Source: Arthrobacter sp. Bz4
Lineage (GTDB): Bacteria > Actinomycetota > Actinomycetes > Actinomycetales > Micrococcaceae
DNA length: 62,347 bases
Assembly: GCF_003075455.1 (NCBI RefSeq)
Contig: NZ_QDAE01000018.1
Location: forward strand, 1-62,347
Direction: 5' to 3'
Shown in pieces: positions 43,309 through 52,611 of the stretch. Each line of letters starts with the position of its first letter. Within the stretch, counting starts at the first letter, position 1. Made by a program: the position numbers and the translations under genes. A model generated the notes under the pieces. It was not told the origin of the DNA, did no database searches, and saw nothing but the letters and a program-made list of their open reading frames with translations.

Positions 43309-44319
43309 GTGGAACAGTTCCTCCTGGGCATGGTCATCGTGCTCGCTGGAGGTTTCGCGTTTCTCAACGGGTTCCACGACGTCTCCAATTCGGTGGCCAC
43401 CGCCGTGCGCACCCGGGCGCTGACCCCCAGTATCGCCGTGCTTCTGGTAGCGGTCTTCAACCTCATTGGCGCACTCCTTGGCACCGGCGTCGCCCTCCTG
43501 TTCGCCGGCGACGCCCTGCGGGTTCCGTCCGGACGGGTTGGCCTCGGCATCCTAATCGCAGGCCTTCTCGGTGCGCTGTGCTGGGGGTTGTTCACCTGGT
43601 ACCGGGGCAAGCCGTCGTCGTCCACCCACGCCCTCATTGGCGGCCTGATCGGGTCCGGTGGGGCGTCGGCCCTGATTGGTGGCGAATCGATCGCCGACTC
43701 CGAGCAGGTTTTTCTGCTGCAGATTGCCCTCCCCTTGCTGCTCTCGCCGTTGGTGGCGTACCTGCTCGCCTATCTGGCAGTGTTCCCGGCCATCTGGCTG
43801 CTCCGTTACAGTCCGCCGCGGAAGGTGAATTCCGGTAGCCGGATGGCGCAATCGGTGCTTGCCGGGGTGTTTGCGCTGGGCCATGGCCTGCAGGACGGTC
43901 AACGGACGATGGTGGTGGTGGTCCTCGCCCTGGTGGCAAGCGGTATCGCAACCGGCGCCGAGGTTCCCCTCTGGGTGCAAATCTTTGCGGCAGTGCTGCT
44001 GGCGACCGGGTCGCTGTTCGGCGGCTGGCGTATCACCCACACCTTGGCGCACCGGCTGGTCCGCGTGGACCCGCTGCGGGGGATGACTGCCCAGGGCGTT
44101 AGCTCGGCAATGCTCTTCGTCGGCTCCATCTCGCTGTCGATGCCGCTTTCAAGCACCCACACCATGACCTCGGCCATTCTTGGAGCTGGCGCCAACCAGC
44201 GGTTCCCGACCGTGCGCGGCCGTGAAGTGGTGAAGGTGCTGATCGTGTGGTTCTCGACGGCGGTAGTCACCGCACTCATCGGCGCGATTCTTTTCCTGGC
44301 AATGAGCCCGCTACTCTAG
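43309..44319 (+). CDS. PiT family low-affinity inorganic phosphate transporter
   Basis: Inner-membrane symporter for metal-phosphate (PiT/PHO4 family), 336 residues with about ten helices. Both family signatures occur: FLNGFHDVSNSVATAVRTRA near the N-terminus and SLSMPLSSTHTMTSAILGAG near the C-terminus, an internal duplication; SSSTHALIGGLIGSG and GHGLQDGQRTMVVV are the other conserved parts. GTG 43309 follows the DUF47 stop with no gap. It faces the high-affinity pst operon on the opposite strand: the same 6 kb holds both low- and high-affinity uptake. The last bases (44320-44372) show only weak inverted repeats. Confidence 0.93.
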   Translation: MEQFLLGMVIVLAGGFAFLNGFHDVSNSVATAVRTRALTPSIAVLLVAVFNLIGALLGTGVALLFAGDALRVPSGRVGLGILIAGLLGALCWGLFTWYRGKPSSSTHALIGGLIGSGGASALIGGESIADSEQVFLLQIALPLLLSPLVAYLLAYLAVFPAIWLLRYSPPRKVNSGSRMAQSVLAGVFALGHGLQDGQRTMVVVVLALVASGIATGAEVPLWVQIFAAVLLATGSLFGGWRITHTLAHRLVRVDPLRGMTAQGVSSAMLFVGSISLSMPLSSTHTMTSAILGAGANQRFPTVRGREVVKVLIVWFSTAVVTALIGAILFLAMSPLL

Positions 44320-44372
44320 CCCGTCGGTGGCGTGCCACCCGCTGGACAAGCAGAAGCGGCCCCCCGGTTTGG

Positions 44373-45152
44373 CTACCCGAAACGGCCTGACACGTAGTCT
44401 TCGGTGGACTTCTCTTTGGGCCTGTTGAAGATGTCGGAGGTGTCGCCGAACTCGATCAGTTTCCCCGGTTTGCCGGTCGCTGCGATGTTGAAGAACGCGG
44501 TCTTGTCGGACACCCGTGCGGCCTGCTGCATGTTGTGGGTAACAATCGCCACCGTGTAATCGTTCTTCAGCTCGTTGATCAGGTCCTCAATGGCAAGCGT
44601 GGAAATCGGGTCCAGGGCTGAACACGGTTCGTCCATGAGGATGACCTCGGGAGAGACCGCGATGGCCCGGGCGATGCACAGGCGCTGCTGCTGGCCACCG
44701 GAAAGGCCGGAGCCGGGGCGGGCCAGACGGTCCTTGACTTCGTTCCAAAGGTTGGCGCCCCGCAGGGACTTCTCCACGAGCGCGTCGGCGTCGGATTTGC
44801 TGATGCGCTTGCTGTTGAGCTTCACACCAGCGAGCACGTTGTCACGGATGGACATGGTGGGAAACGGGTTGGGCCGCTGGAAGACCATACCGATCTGGCT
44901 TCGCACGTGCACGGGATCAACCGCGTCGTCGTACAGGTCGTCGCCGTCGAGCAGGACCTCGCCCTCGACGCGCCCGCCGGGAATTACCTCATGCATCCGG
45001 TTCAGGGTGCGAAGAAAGGTCGACTTGCCGCAGCCGGACGGTCCGATGAAGGCGGTGACGGAGCGGGCCTCGATGGTTACGTTGACGTCTTCCACGGCAA
45101 GAAACTTGCCGTAGTAGACATTCAAATCCTTGACGTCGATACGCTTTGACAT
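44373..45152 (-). CDS. pstB: Phosphate ABC transporter ATPase
   Basis: ATPase of the PstSCAB high-affinity phosphate importer, 259 residues. Walker [10 protein letters not shown], PstB-typical [12 protein letters not shown] around the Q-loop, signature [10 protein letters not shown], Walker [14 protein letters not shown] and the H-loop VTHNM. ATG 45152 lies 29 bases after the pstA stop. The last gene of the operon. No phoU gene follows it, unlike many bacteria. Confidence 0.96.
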   Translation of the reverse strand: MSKRIDVKDLNVYYGKFLAVEDVNVTIEARSVTAFIGPSGCGKSTFLRTLNRMHEVIPGGRVEGEVLLDGDDLYDDAVDPVHVRSQIGMVFQRPNPFPTMSIRDNVLAGVKLNSKRISKSDADALVEKSLRGANLWNEVKDRLARPGSGLSGGQQQRLCIARAIAVSPEVILMDEPCSALDPISTLAIEDLINELKNDYTVAIVTHNMQQAARVSDKTAFFNIAATGKPGKLIEFGDTSDIFNRPKEKSTEDYVSGRFG

Positions 45153-45181
45153 CTAAATCCTTATGGGTTGTACAGCGCAGG

Positions 45182-46285
45182 TTAGCGGCTGGTTTTAGGG
45201 GCGAACATCCGGGCGATGAGGCGGGCAGCGAGGTTCAGGAGCATCACGAGGATGATCAGAATCAGGGCTGCGGCCCAGGCTCGCTGGGTGCTCGGGTCGG
45301 TGCTGGTCGGGGAGGTCGGGGTAATAATCTGGTAGTAAATGTAGGTGGGAAGAGTGCTCATCCATCCGCTGAAGACGTCGAGGTTGATGCCACGGGCAAA
45401 CCCGGCCGTCACCAGGATCGGCGCGGTTTCGCCAATCACCCGAGCGATGGCGAGAGTGACTCCGGAAGCGATGCCCGAGATTGCTGTCGGGATGACCACC
45501 TTGGTGATGGTCCGCCACTTCCGCACGCCCAGCGCGAAGGCGGCTTCGCGGAGCTCGTTCGGGACAATCTTCAGCATCTCCTCGGTGGAACGGACCACCA
45601 CCGGGATCATCAGCACCGACAACGCCGCGGCTGCCACGAATCCGGTCCGGGTGCCTGGCCCGAAGATCAGCCCGAACAATGCTGCGGCGAAGAGGCCAGC
45701 GACGATGGAGGGGATTCCGGTCATGACATCGACGAAGAAGGTGATCGCCCGGCTGAGCGGGCCACCCGTAGAGTATTCCACCAGGTAGATGGCCGCCAGC
45801 AGACCAACCGGCACCGAAATGATCGTCGCCCACAGGGTAATCTGCAGGGTTCCGAGGATCGCATGGTAGGCCCCGCCCAGGACCGGCGTGCCTTCAGCCA
45901 CTGTCTGGTTATCGATGGCACCGGTCAGCCCATTCATCGACCGGAACAGGAAGTCGCTGGTCATCCCTGGCATGCCGCGTTCCAGCACGGTCCAGATCAC
46001 TGACAGCAGCGGCAGTACGGCGATGATGAAAGCGCCGTAGACCAGATAGGTAGCGAACCGGTCCTTTGCTTTACGGCTGCCCTCTACTGCACCCGCGGTC
46101 GCGGTACCACCGACCACGAAGAAGATCGCAGCGAAAACGGCCATCGAAACCGGGCTGAAACCGAACAGGGACGAGACTGCTGCGCCGAGGATCAGTGCGC
46201 CCACCAGAACGGCCCAGATGGACCATTTGGGAAGCTTGTTCTTGGTGAATTGGGACGGTCGCCGGGTCATGGTTGCATTACTCAT
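45182..46285 (-). CDS. pstA: Phosphate ABC transporter permease PstA
   Basis: One of two membrane subunits of the phosphate importer, 367 residues, longer than E. coli PstA because of extra N-terminal helices (about 30-75) before the transport domain. The domain has TGIPSIVAGLFAAALFG and the EAA loop LREAAFALGVRKWRTITKVVIP. ATG 46285 overlaps the pstC stop as TAATG, implying co-translation; an ATG at 46327 would extend far into pstC without a ribosome-binding site. Confidence 0.94.
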   Translation of the reverse strand: MSNATMTRRPSQFTKNKLPKWSIWAVLVGALILGAAVSSLFGFSPVSMAVFAAIFFVVGGTATAGAVEGSRKAKDRFATYLVYGAFIIAVLPLLSVIWTVLERGMPGMTSDFLFRSMNGLTGAIDNQTVAEGTPVLGGAYHAILGTLQITLWATIISVPVGLLAAIYLVEYSTGGPLSRAITFFVDVMTGIPSIVAGLFAAALFGLIFGPGTRTGFVAAAALSVLMIPVVVRSTEEMLKIVPNELREAAFALGVRKWRTITKVVIPTAISGIASGVTLAIARVIGETAPILVTAGFARGINLDVFSGWMSTLPTYIYYQIITPTSPTSTDPSTQRAWAAALILIILVMLLNLAARLIARMFAPKTSR

Positions 46286-47232
46286 TAGTTGGCACCTGAG
46301 AATTCCTTGTGGCGGCTGATGATCCACCGGGCGACGACGTTGACGGCGAGGGTGATCACGAAGAGCACGAGGCCCGCCGCGATGAGCTCACTCAGGCGAA
46401 GTCCGAACGCCTCGGGGAAGTTGAGGGCGATTTCAGCGGCGATGGTCTGGTTGCCCGTCTGAATCAGGCTGGCGTTCAGTGCACCACCTGAGAGAACCAG
46501 GGCCACTGCCATCGTTTCGCCGAGCGCGCGACCCAGGCCGAGCATTGCGGCGCTGATGATCCCCGGCCGGGCAAATGGCAACACCGACATTTTGATCATT
46601 TCCCACCGGGTGGCGCCGAGGGCCAGCGATGCCTCTTCGTGGAGTTTGGGGGTCTGGAGGAAGATTTCGCGGCTGAGGGAAGTGATGATGGGCAGCACCA
46701 TCACGGCCAGCACGATGCTTGCGGTGAGGATGGTTCTCCCGGTGTTACTGGCGGGGCCCTCGAAGATGGGAATCCAGCCGAGGTTGTTTGCCAGCCACTC
46801 GTAGGCCAATGCCAGCTGTGGGGCCAGCACCGCATAGCCCCAGGCGCCGTAGACCACCGACGGGATGGCGGCCAGCAGGTCGATCAGATACCCAAACCCC
46901 TGGGCAAGCCGCCGGGGTGCGTAGTGCGAGATGAAAAGAGCGACGCCGATACCCACCGGGGTGGCGAGGACCAGGGCGATAGTCGCAGCAATGACCGTAC
47001 CGATAACGATCGGCCAGATGTAGGAAAAGAATCCGCTGCCACCGGAGATTTCCGCGGGATCGGCGACGAACGTTGGGAAGGCCTGGACCAGCAGGAAAAC
47101 CGCAACACAGAACAACACTGCCAAAATGAGGCAGCCAGCCAGCAGGCTGGCTGTTGAGAATATCTTGTCCCCCGATTGACCGCTGTCGCCTTGTCTGCGC
47201 AGCGTGTTCGGAGACACAGTCTTCGTGGACAC
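46285..47232 (-). CDS. pstC: Phosphate ABC transporter permease PstC
   Basis: Second membrane subunit, 315 residues with six helices; family parts YLIDLLAAIPSVVYGAWGY, EASLALGATRWEMIKMSVLP (EAA loop) and GRALGETMAVALVLSG. GTG start at 47232. It follows pstS after a 160-base gap that holds a hairpin, a usual feature that lets pstS be expressed above pstCAB. Confidence 0.94.
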   Translation of the reverse strand: MSTKTVSPNTLRRQGDSGQSGDKIFSTASLLAGCLILAVLFCVAVFLLVQAFPTFVADPAEISGGSGFFSYIWPIVIGTVIAATIALVLATPVGIGVALFISHYAPRRLAQGFGYLIDLLAAIPSVVYGAWGYAVLAPQLALAYEWLANNLGWIPIFEGPASNTGRTILTASIVLAVMVLPIITSLSREIFLQTPKLHEEASLALGATRWEMIKMSVLPFARPGIISAAMLGLGRALGETMAVALVLSGGALNASLIQTGNQTIAAEIALNFPEAFGLRLSELIAAGLVLFVITLAVNVVARWIISRHKEFSGAN

Positions 47233-47348
47233 TAGTGAACCCTTCGGTGCTGGTACTTGGTTGTTCCTGCTGGGTTGCCGAGAGCGGGCGTTGTCAGCGG
47301 TGGAGGTGGTAGCTGCATACCAGCCTAATGGCTGGGCGCAAAGGACAA

Positions 47349-47378
47349 CCCCGCCCGGTCTGTGAGGACCGGACGGGG
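47349..47378 (-). terminator. Intercistronic hairpin between pstS and pstC (attenuator)
   Basis: On the minus strand, 12 paired positions (47349-47360 with 47367-47378) with one G-U pair and a 6-base loop, followed by TTGTCCTTT. It starts 14 bases after the pstS stop and 116 bases before pstC. Such hairpins allow partial termination or protect the pstS message. Confidence 0.7.
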
Positions 47379-47391
47379 CAATCGACGCCTC

Positions 47392-48516
47392 TTAGGAGGC
47401 AACTGCAATCGAATCGATTGCGGCCTGGGCCTGCTCGCGCAGCCCGTCCGAGATCGGGGCGTTGCCGGCCGAGTCGGCCGAGTCGGCCTGGCCCTCTTCG
47501 CTGATCACGTAGGAGCCGAAGGCCTGGACCAGGTCGACTGTTTCCTGATCGGGGTAGGTGGCGCAGTAGACGTGGTAGGAGATCAGCACGATCGGGTATG
47601 CACCGGACTCGGTGGTGTCCCGGGTGAGGTTGAAGGACATATCAACCTCGGGTGCGCCTTCCACCTCGGCTGGCTCGGCAACCTCAACGGCGCGTGAAGC
47701 GGCCTCTGGGGTCAGCGCCACGTACTCTTCGCCGACCTGCACCAGGACCTGTCCTAGGTCCCCGACAGCCGAAGCGTCGGTGTAGGTGATGGCGCCTTCC
47801 GTGCCTGAGGTGGTCGAAACGACACCGTTAGTGCCCTGTGCGTTCTCGGCGACGATTTCGGCGGGCCAGTCACCCGATACCTCGTCGGTCCACACCTCTG
47901 GGGCGGCCGCTGCAAGGTAGTCGACGAAGTTTTCGGTGGTGCCCGACTCGTCGCTACGGTGCACAACAGTGATGGCCAGATCGGGAAGTTCCACTCCCTC
48001 GTTCTGGGCGGCGATTGCCTCGTCGTTCCAGTTAGCGATATCGCCACGGAAGACGGCTGCAATCGTGTCGGCGTCCATGTTCAATTCGTCGACACCTGGC
48101 AGATTGAATGCCACAGCGATTGGTGCGATGTAGGCGGGGATGTTGAACGCACCCTCGGGCCCGCAGACCTCAACTGCCGTAGCGTGCTCTTCCTCGTCGA
48201 GGTAGGCATCCGATCCAGCGAACTGGACTCCGCCAGCGGTGAACGCTTCGCGACCAGCACCGGATCCGTCAGGTGAGTACTGAACGGTTGCGTCAGGGTT
48301 GGCTTCTTGGAAGCCGGACTGCCAGGCGGTCATTGCCGCACCCTGGGAGGAAGCGCCAGAGCCCGTCAGCGTGCCAGTTACCGTGCTTTCCGCGGAGCCG
48401 TTGTCCCCGGTGGTTGCTGCCGGCTCGTCGGTTGCGCTGTCGGTGCCGCAGGCGGTCAATGCGAGCGCGGCGACAGAGATTACTGCCGCTGCGCGGCCAA
48501 AGCGAAGAACCTTCAC
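47392..48516 (-). CDS. pstS: Phosphate-binding lipoprotein PstS
   Basis: Extracellular phosphate receptor of the Pst system, 374 residues. Signal peptide with lipobox LALTAC at about residues 18-23, then an Ala/Thr/Ser-rich tether and the binding fold: GSGASSQGAAMTAWQSGF (phosphate-binding Ser/Thr loop), YSPDGSGAGREAF, FAGSDAYL and VHRSDESGTTENFVDYL, all matching PstS. GTG at 48516 is the start, with GGAAGGGG nine bases before it. First gene of the operon, preceded by a PHO box. Confidence 0.95.
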   Translation of the reverse strand: MKVLRFGRAAAVISVAALALTACGTDSATDEPAATTGDNGSAESTVTGTLTGSGASSQGAAMTAWQSGFQEANPDATVQYSPDGSGAGREAFTAGGVQFAGSDAYLDEEEHATAVEVCGPEGAFNIPAYIAPIAVAFNLPGVDELNMDADTIAAVFRGDIANWNDEAIAAQNEGVELPDLAITVVHRSDESGTTENFVDYLAAAAPEVWTDEVSGDWPAEIVAENAQGTNGVVSTTSGTEGAITYTDASAVGDLGQVLVQVGEEYVALTPEAASRAVEVAEPAEVEGAPEVDMSFNLTRDTTESGAYPIVLISYHVYCATYPDQETVDLVQAFGSYVISEEGQADSADSAGNAPISDGLREQAQAAIDSIAVAS

Positions 48517-48641
48517 TTGATGTTGCCCCTTCCAGGGAGTCGAAAATTGGTGCTGTGGGCACCTATGAAAAACGAGAATCTGAACTTTTCAGTATGCGTA
48601 CCTTGAATAAGCTAGGCGCCACAGGTAAAGAGACTGACGGA

Positions 48642-48663
48642 TCAAAGTGAACGGAGGGTGAAC
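48642..48663 (-). promoter_or_regulatory. PhoP-binding PHO box upstream of pstS
   Basis: On the minus strand, two direct 11-base units GTTCACCCTCC and GTTCACTTTGA adjoin exactly (48653-48663 and 48642-48652). This is the GTTCA(C) 11-nt direct-repeat unit of actinobacterial PhoP boxes as known from Streptomyces. It lies about 125 bases before the pstS start, and a TAGCTT-like -10 follows 20-30 bases downstream. It predicts activation of pstSCAB under phosphate limitation by a PhoPR system encoded elsewhere. Confidence 0.85.
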
Positions 48664-48784
48664 GTGAAACGTACAGTTGCGATCAGACCGTTCATTAGCC
48701 TTGCCAAACCGCTCCGGGTGCTGTGCGGATCTCCTGGCGCGGTTGCGGCCCCCAACCCGGGGAACCGGGGCTAGGCTGGGTTTC

Positions 48785-49912
48785 ATGCCGCGGCCATCAA
48801 ACTTCTCGCGAGCCCGCTCCTTTGTTCGCAACCGGACGCGGGTAGGTTTCCGGCGGAGTTCCAACTCGGTAATCCCCGCCATCCAGATGACCGTCTGTGC
48901 GGTGGGCGCTTATGTCTTCGCGGAACGGGTCCTTGGTCACAGCGGACCACTGTTCGCCGCCACCTCCTCGATGATTGCGCTCGGTTTCACCCGCGACCCG
49001 CGGCTTCGCCGGGTGTTGGAAGTTGGGGTGGGCTGCACTCTCGGCATTGCGCTGGGAGACGTCCTCCTGGCCCTGTTTGGCACCGGGATCTGGCAGGCAG
49101 CGGTGGTGCTGTTCGTGTCGATCCTCCTGGCACGATTCCTGGACAGCGGTACCATCTTCACCACGCAGCTGGGCCTGCAGTCCTTGCTGGTGGTACTACT
49201 CCCAGCCCCCGACGGCGGCCCATTCACCCGCAGTGTCGACGCCATCGTCGGCGGTCTGTTCGCCCTGGTGATTGTGATCCTCGCGCCAAAGGACCCACGG
49301 AAAGAGCCCAAAACGAACGTGCGGGAGTTACTGGGCGAACTCTCTACTGTGCTTCGCGAATCGTCGACCGCGCTGACCCGCAGCGACCCGACCCTGGCCT
49401 GGCACGCCCTGATCAGGGCACGCAGCTGCCAGCCCCTGATGGAGGGTCTCTCCGGCAGCATGGGGGCGGCCAGGGAAGTGGCACGCCTCTCCCCCGCCTA
49501 CCGGCGCCATCGGCAGGAACTTGCCGAGCTCGGAGGATCAATCGACTCGATAGACCTTGCCGTCCGTAACGCCCGGGTATTCACCCGACGGCTGACCTCG
49601 GTCATCAACCACGCTGCGCTCACCGACGAGGCAGTGCAGGAACTCTCCCAGGTCATTGAGGACACCGCCGATGCCGTCGATATGCTTGGCCGGGCCCTCT
49701 CGGCGGCCAGCGCCCCCGAACGGGGGCTGACGCTCCGCCAGGCACGGGAAGACCTTGCGGCGGTGGCCACCATGCTCCACCCCCGCCTCCTGCGGATCCA
49801 ACGGTTGGAGGGAGAAGGGCTGGTGCTGCTGTACCGCCCTCTGATAGTTGACCTTCTGGAGGCAACGGGTCTCCCCCACGATGAGGCTGCCGGGTACCTG
49901 CCGAAATTGTGA
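48785..49912 (+). CDS. FUSC-family (aromatic acid exporter-like) membrane protein
   Basis: A 375-residue protein with an N-terminal basic tail, six hydrophobic helices (about residues 25-165, ending VIVILAPKDPR) and a long cytoplasmic helical domain. The pattern of the membrane part, with RVLEVGVGCTLGIALGD and HSGPLFAATSSMIALGF, is that of the FUSC/ArAE_1 family (fusaric-acid resistance, aromatic acid exporters). Here there is a single membrane half, as in many actinobacterial members. The transported compound is unknown. ATG 48785 is selected; the longer frame back to 48677 includes unsupported sequence. It is divergent from pstS, so the PHO box lies in the shared region. Confidence 0.85.
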   Translation: MPRPSNFSRARSFVRNRTRVGFRRSSNSVIPAIQMTVCAVGAYVFAERVLGHSGPLFAATSSMIALGFTRDPRLRRVLEVGVGCTLGIALGDVLLALFGTGIWQAAVVLFVSILLARFLDSGTIFTTQLGLQSLLVVLLPAPDGGPFTRSVDAIVGGLFALVIVILAPKDPRKEPKTNVRELLGELSTVLRESSTALTRSDPTLAWHALIRARSCQPLMEGLSGSMGAAREVARLSPAYRRHRQELAELGGSIDSIDLAVRNARVFTRRLTSVINHAALTDEAVQELSQVIEDTADAVDMLGRALSAASAPERGLTLRQAREDLAAVATMLHPRLLRIQRLEGEGLVLLYRPLIVDLLEATGLPHDEAAGYLPKL

Positions 49913-49985
49913 GCCTGGTCAAAGCTGGCTCCCGCAGTAGTGTCTTTGCCGCTGCACGTCCCTACCCGCCGGTACGTTAGAGGGC

Positions 49986-51362
49986 ATGGCTACAAAGACA
50001 GCACGCCCGGCACGCACCTCCGCACCCGCCTACCGGTGTGGAGAATGCGGTTGGACTACCGCGAAATGGGTGGGCCGCTGCGGTGAATGTCAGGCCTGGG
50101 GGACGGTCGAGGAGACCGGCCAGGTGGTGGCGAGAACGACGGCGGCTGTCACCGTCGCCACTCCAGCCCTGCGGATCTCGGAGATCGACGCCAGTGCCGC
50201 GTCCTACCAGCCGACGCAGATTGGTGAGCTGGACCGGGTTCTCGGTGGCGGCCTGGTACCGGGCGCGGTGATCCTCCTCGCGGGGGAACCCGGCGTGGGC
50301 AAGTCCACCCTGGTACTCGACGTCGCGGCCCGGGTGGCGCGACTCGGCAAGGACGTGCTGTATATCACCGGGGAGGAATCGTCAGCCCAGGTGAAGCTAA
50401 GGGCAGAGCGGATCGGCGCCCTCGCCGACACCCTCTACCTCACCGCCGAATCCGATCTGGGGCAGGCCCTCGGGCAGGTGGAACGGTTGTCGCCGTCGCT
50501 GCTGATCGTGGACTCGGTTCAAACCCTGAGTAGCGCCGCCGTCGACGGGACCGCCGGCGGGGTCACGCAGGTGCGGGAGGTTGCCGCCTCGCTGATCGCC
50601 GCCGCGAAGACCCGAGGCATGACCACCATCCTGGTGGGGCATGTCACCAAGGACGGGTCCATCGCCGGCCCCCGCCTGCTGGAGCACCTGGTGGATGTGG
50701 TGTGCCAGTTTGAAGGGGATCGTCACTCACGGCTTCGCCTGATGCGGGCCATCAAGAACCGGTATGGGCCCACGGACGAGGTGGGCTGCTTCGACCTGAC
50801 CGAGACTGGCGTGGAGGGCCTCGCCGATCCGAGCGGCCTGTTCGTGTCGCGTACCAAAGACCCCGTGTCCGGCACCTGCATCACCGTAACTCTGGAGGGG
50901 CGCAGGCCGCTGCTGGCCGAGGTGCAAGCTCTCCTCGCGGAGTCGTCGAACTCGCAGCCCCGGCGGGCAACCAGCGGGCTCGACAGTTCACGGGTGGCCA
51001 TGCTGCTGGCTGTTCTCCAGCAGCGCGCTTCGTTGAGCCTGCATAAGGACGACAGCTACGTTGCAACAGTCGGCGGGGTGAAGCTCAGTGAGCCGGCCAC
51101 CGATCTGGCAGTGGCGCTGGCCATCGCCTCGGCGAAAACCAACCAGCCGCTCGCAGCCCGGCTCATCGCCTTCGGCGAGGTGGGCCTTGCCGGTGAGGTC
51201 AGGCCGGTTCCTGGCATCGCCCAGCGGGTGCAGGAGGCCGAACGGCTCGGCTTCACCCACGCTGTGGTGCCGGCTTCACCCAATGGGCCAGGCAAGGTTC
51301 CAGCGGGGTTCAAGGTGCACGAGGTATCGACCCTGACCGAAGCCCTGGAGCTACTCTTTTAG
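49986..51362 (+). CDS. radA: DNA repair protein RadA
   Basis: RecA-related DnaB-like branch-migration helicase for homologous recombination, 458 residues. N-terminal C4 zinc finger YRCGECGWTTAKWVGRCGEC, RecA-like ATPase with Walker A GEPGVGKST, and a C-terminal Lon-protease-like domain (about 355-458). The RadA-specific motif usually written KNRFG is KNRYG here (IKNRYGPTDEVGCF), a conservative aromatic change. Directly upstream of disA (170 bases), the radA-disA order usual in many Gram-positives. Frame intact. Confidence 0.95.
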   Translation: MATKTARPARTSAPAYRCGECGWTTAKWVGRCGECQAWGTVEETGQVVARTTAAVTVATPALRISEIDASAASYQPTQIGELDRVLGGGLVPGAVILLAGEPGVGKSTLVLDVAARVARLGKDVLYITGEESSAQVKLRAERIGALADTLYLTAESDLGQALGQVERLSPSLLIVDSVQTLSSAAVDGTAGGVTQVREVAASLIAAAKTRGMTTILVGHVTKDGSIAGPRLLEHLVDVVCQFEGDRHSRLRLMRAIKNRYGPTDEVGCFDLTETGVEGLADPSGLFVSRTKDPVSGTCITVTLEGRRPLLAEVQALLAESSNSQPRRATSGLDSSRVAMLLAVLQQRASLSLHKDDSYVATVGGVKLSEPATDLAVALAIASAKTNQPLAARLIAFGEVGLAGEVRPVPGIAQRVQEAERLGFTHAVVPASPNGPGKVPAGFKVHEVSTLTEALELLF

Positions 51363-51531
51363 ACTTCCGGCTGGACCGGCGGATAACCGTTATACATTTG
51401 CGCCCGTAGCTGGTATCCGGGTTTAGGCGGCGCGCCCACTAGGATTGGAACGGCTGCGTTGGTGCCTGCGCGGCAGGGCCTTGCACATCCGGGAACCGGT
51501 TGGCAACGCCGGTAGCCGGAAGGAAGTGGCA

Positions 51532-52608
51532 ATGGTTCGCAGCCCAGAGGACGCGTTGAAGGCCACTTTGGCGCGCGTTGCGCCGGGCACCCAGTTGCGG
51601 GATGGTCTCGAACGCATCCTTCGCGGGCGTACCGGAGCCTTGATCGTCCTCGGCTTTGACCGCACCGTGGATTCGATCTGTTCCGGCGGGTTCGATATCG
51701 GTATCACCTTCTCCCCCACCCGGCTCCGGGAACTTGCCAAGATGGACGGCGCCATCGTTTGCGATAAGGATGCAAGCAATATCCTCCGGGCAGGCGTGCA
51801 GCTGGTACCTGACCACACCATCTATACCCAGGAGTCCGGGACACGGCACCGGACAGCAGAGCGGGTAGCCATCCAGACCGGGCTCCCGGTCATCTCAGTC
51901 AGCCAGTCGATGCACATCATCGCCCTCTACATCAACGGACTGCGGCATGTGCTGGAAGGCTCCGAGCCGGTCCTGGCAAGAGCCAACCAGGCCCTCGCCA
52001 CCCTCGAACGCTATCGGGCACGACTGGACCAGGTGACCGGCTCGCTGTCCGCCCTGGAAATCGAGGCGATGGTCACGGTCCGGGATGTTGCGGTGACCCT
52101 GCAACGCCAGGAAATGGTCCGACGCATCTCCGAGGAAATTTCGCAGTACGTGCTCGAGCTCGGCGTCGATGGCCGGCTCCTCTCACTGCAGGTGGAAGAA
52201 CTGACCACCGGGCTGGGCCCGGGCAGCGAAATGGTGCTCCGGGATTACCTGGACCTTGGAGACGCCAACCTGGTGGTCGAAGAGCAACTTGCGAAGCTGC
52301 AGGCCTTCAGCTCCACCGACCTCATCGACCTCGGCACCATCGCCAGCGTGGTGGGCTTCAATCCCTCGGTTGATTCTCTGGACGCAGTGGTGCAACCCAA
52401 GGGTTTCAGGCTGGTGTCCGGCATCAAGGCTGTGCCGCCTGCAGTGGCGAACCGGCTGGTCGACCACTTCGAGGGCCTGCAAAACCTGATGGCAGCGAAC
52501 ATTGATGACCTGATGGCTGTGGATGGGATCGGTGAGCAACGTGCCCGGACCGTGCGTGAGGGACTGTCAAGGATCGCTGAAACGAGCCTGCTCGACCGTT
52601 TCATGTAG
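51532..52608 (+). CDS. disA: DNA integrity scanning diadenylate cyclase DisA
   Basis: Octameric enzyme that converts two ATP to c-di-AMP and slows when bound to branched DNA. 358 residues, the normal length. The DAC domain (about 10-150) has the DGA motif in KMDGAIVCD and the RHR motif in GTRHRTAER, both catalytic. A helical linker is followed by the C-terminal HhH DNA-binding domain (LMAVDGIGEQRARTVREGLSR). The ATG at 51532 follows GGAAGGAA. It is the source of c-di-AMP, a second messenger acting on osmolyte and potassium transport; the CBS-containing OpuA ATPase in this window is a candidate target. No c-di-AMP phosphodiesterase is present here. Confidence 0.96.
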   Translation: MVRSPEDALKATLARVAPGTQLRDGLERILRGRTGALIVLGFDRTVDSICSGGFDIGITFSPTRLRELAKMDGAIVCDKDASNILRAGVQLVPDHTIYTQESGTRHRTAERVAIQTGLPVISVSQSMHIIALYINGLRHVLEGSEPVLARANQALATLERYRARLDQVTGSLSALEIEAMVTVRDVAVTLQRQEMVRRISEEISQYVLELGVDGRLLSLQVEELTTGLGPGSEMVLRDYLDLGDANLVVEEQLAKLQAFSSTDLIDLGTIASVVGFNPSVDSLDAVVQPKGFRLVSGIKAVPPAVANRLVDHFEGLQNLMAANIDDLMAVDGIGEQRARTVREGLSRIAETSLLDRFM

Positions 52609-52611
52609 CTG

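Noticed and set aside
45146..46003. Plus-strand open frame opposite pstA
   Set aside because: Antisense to pstA, with Gly/Arg/His-rich composition typical of GC-rich shadow frames.
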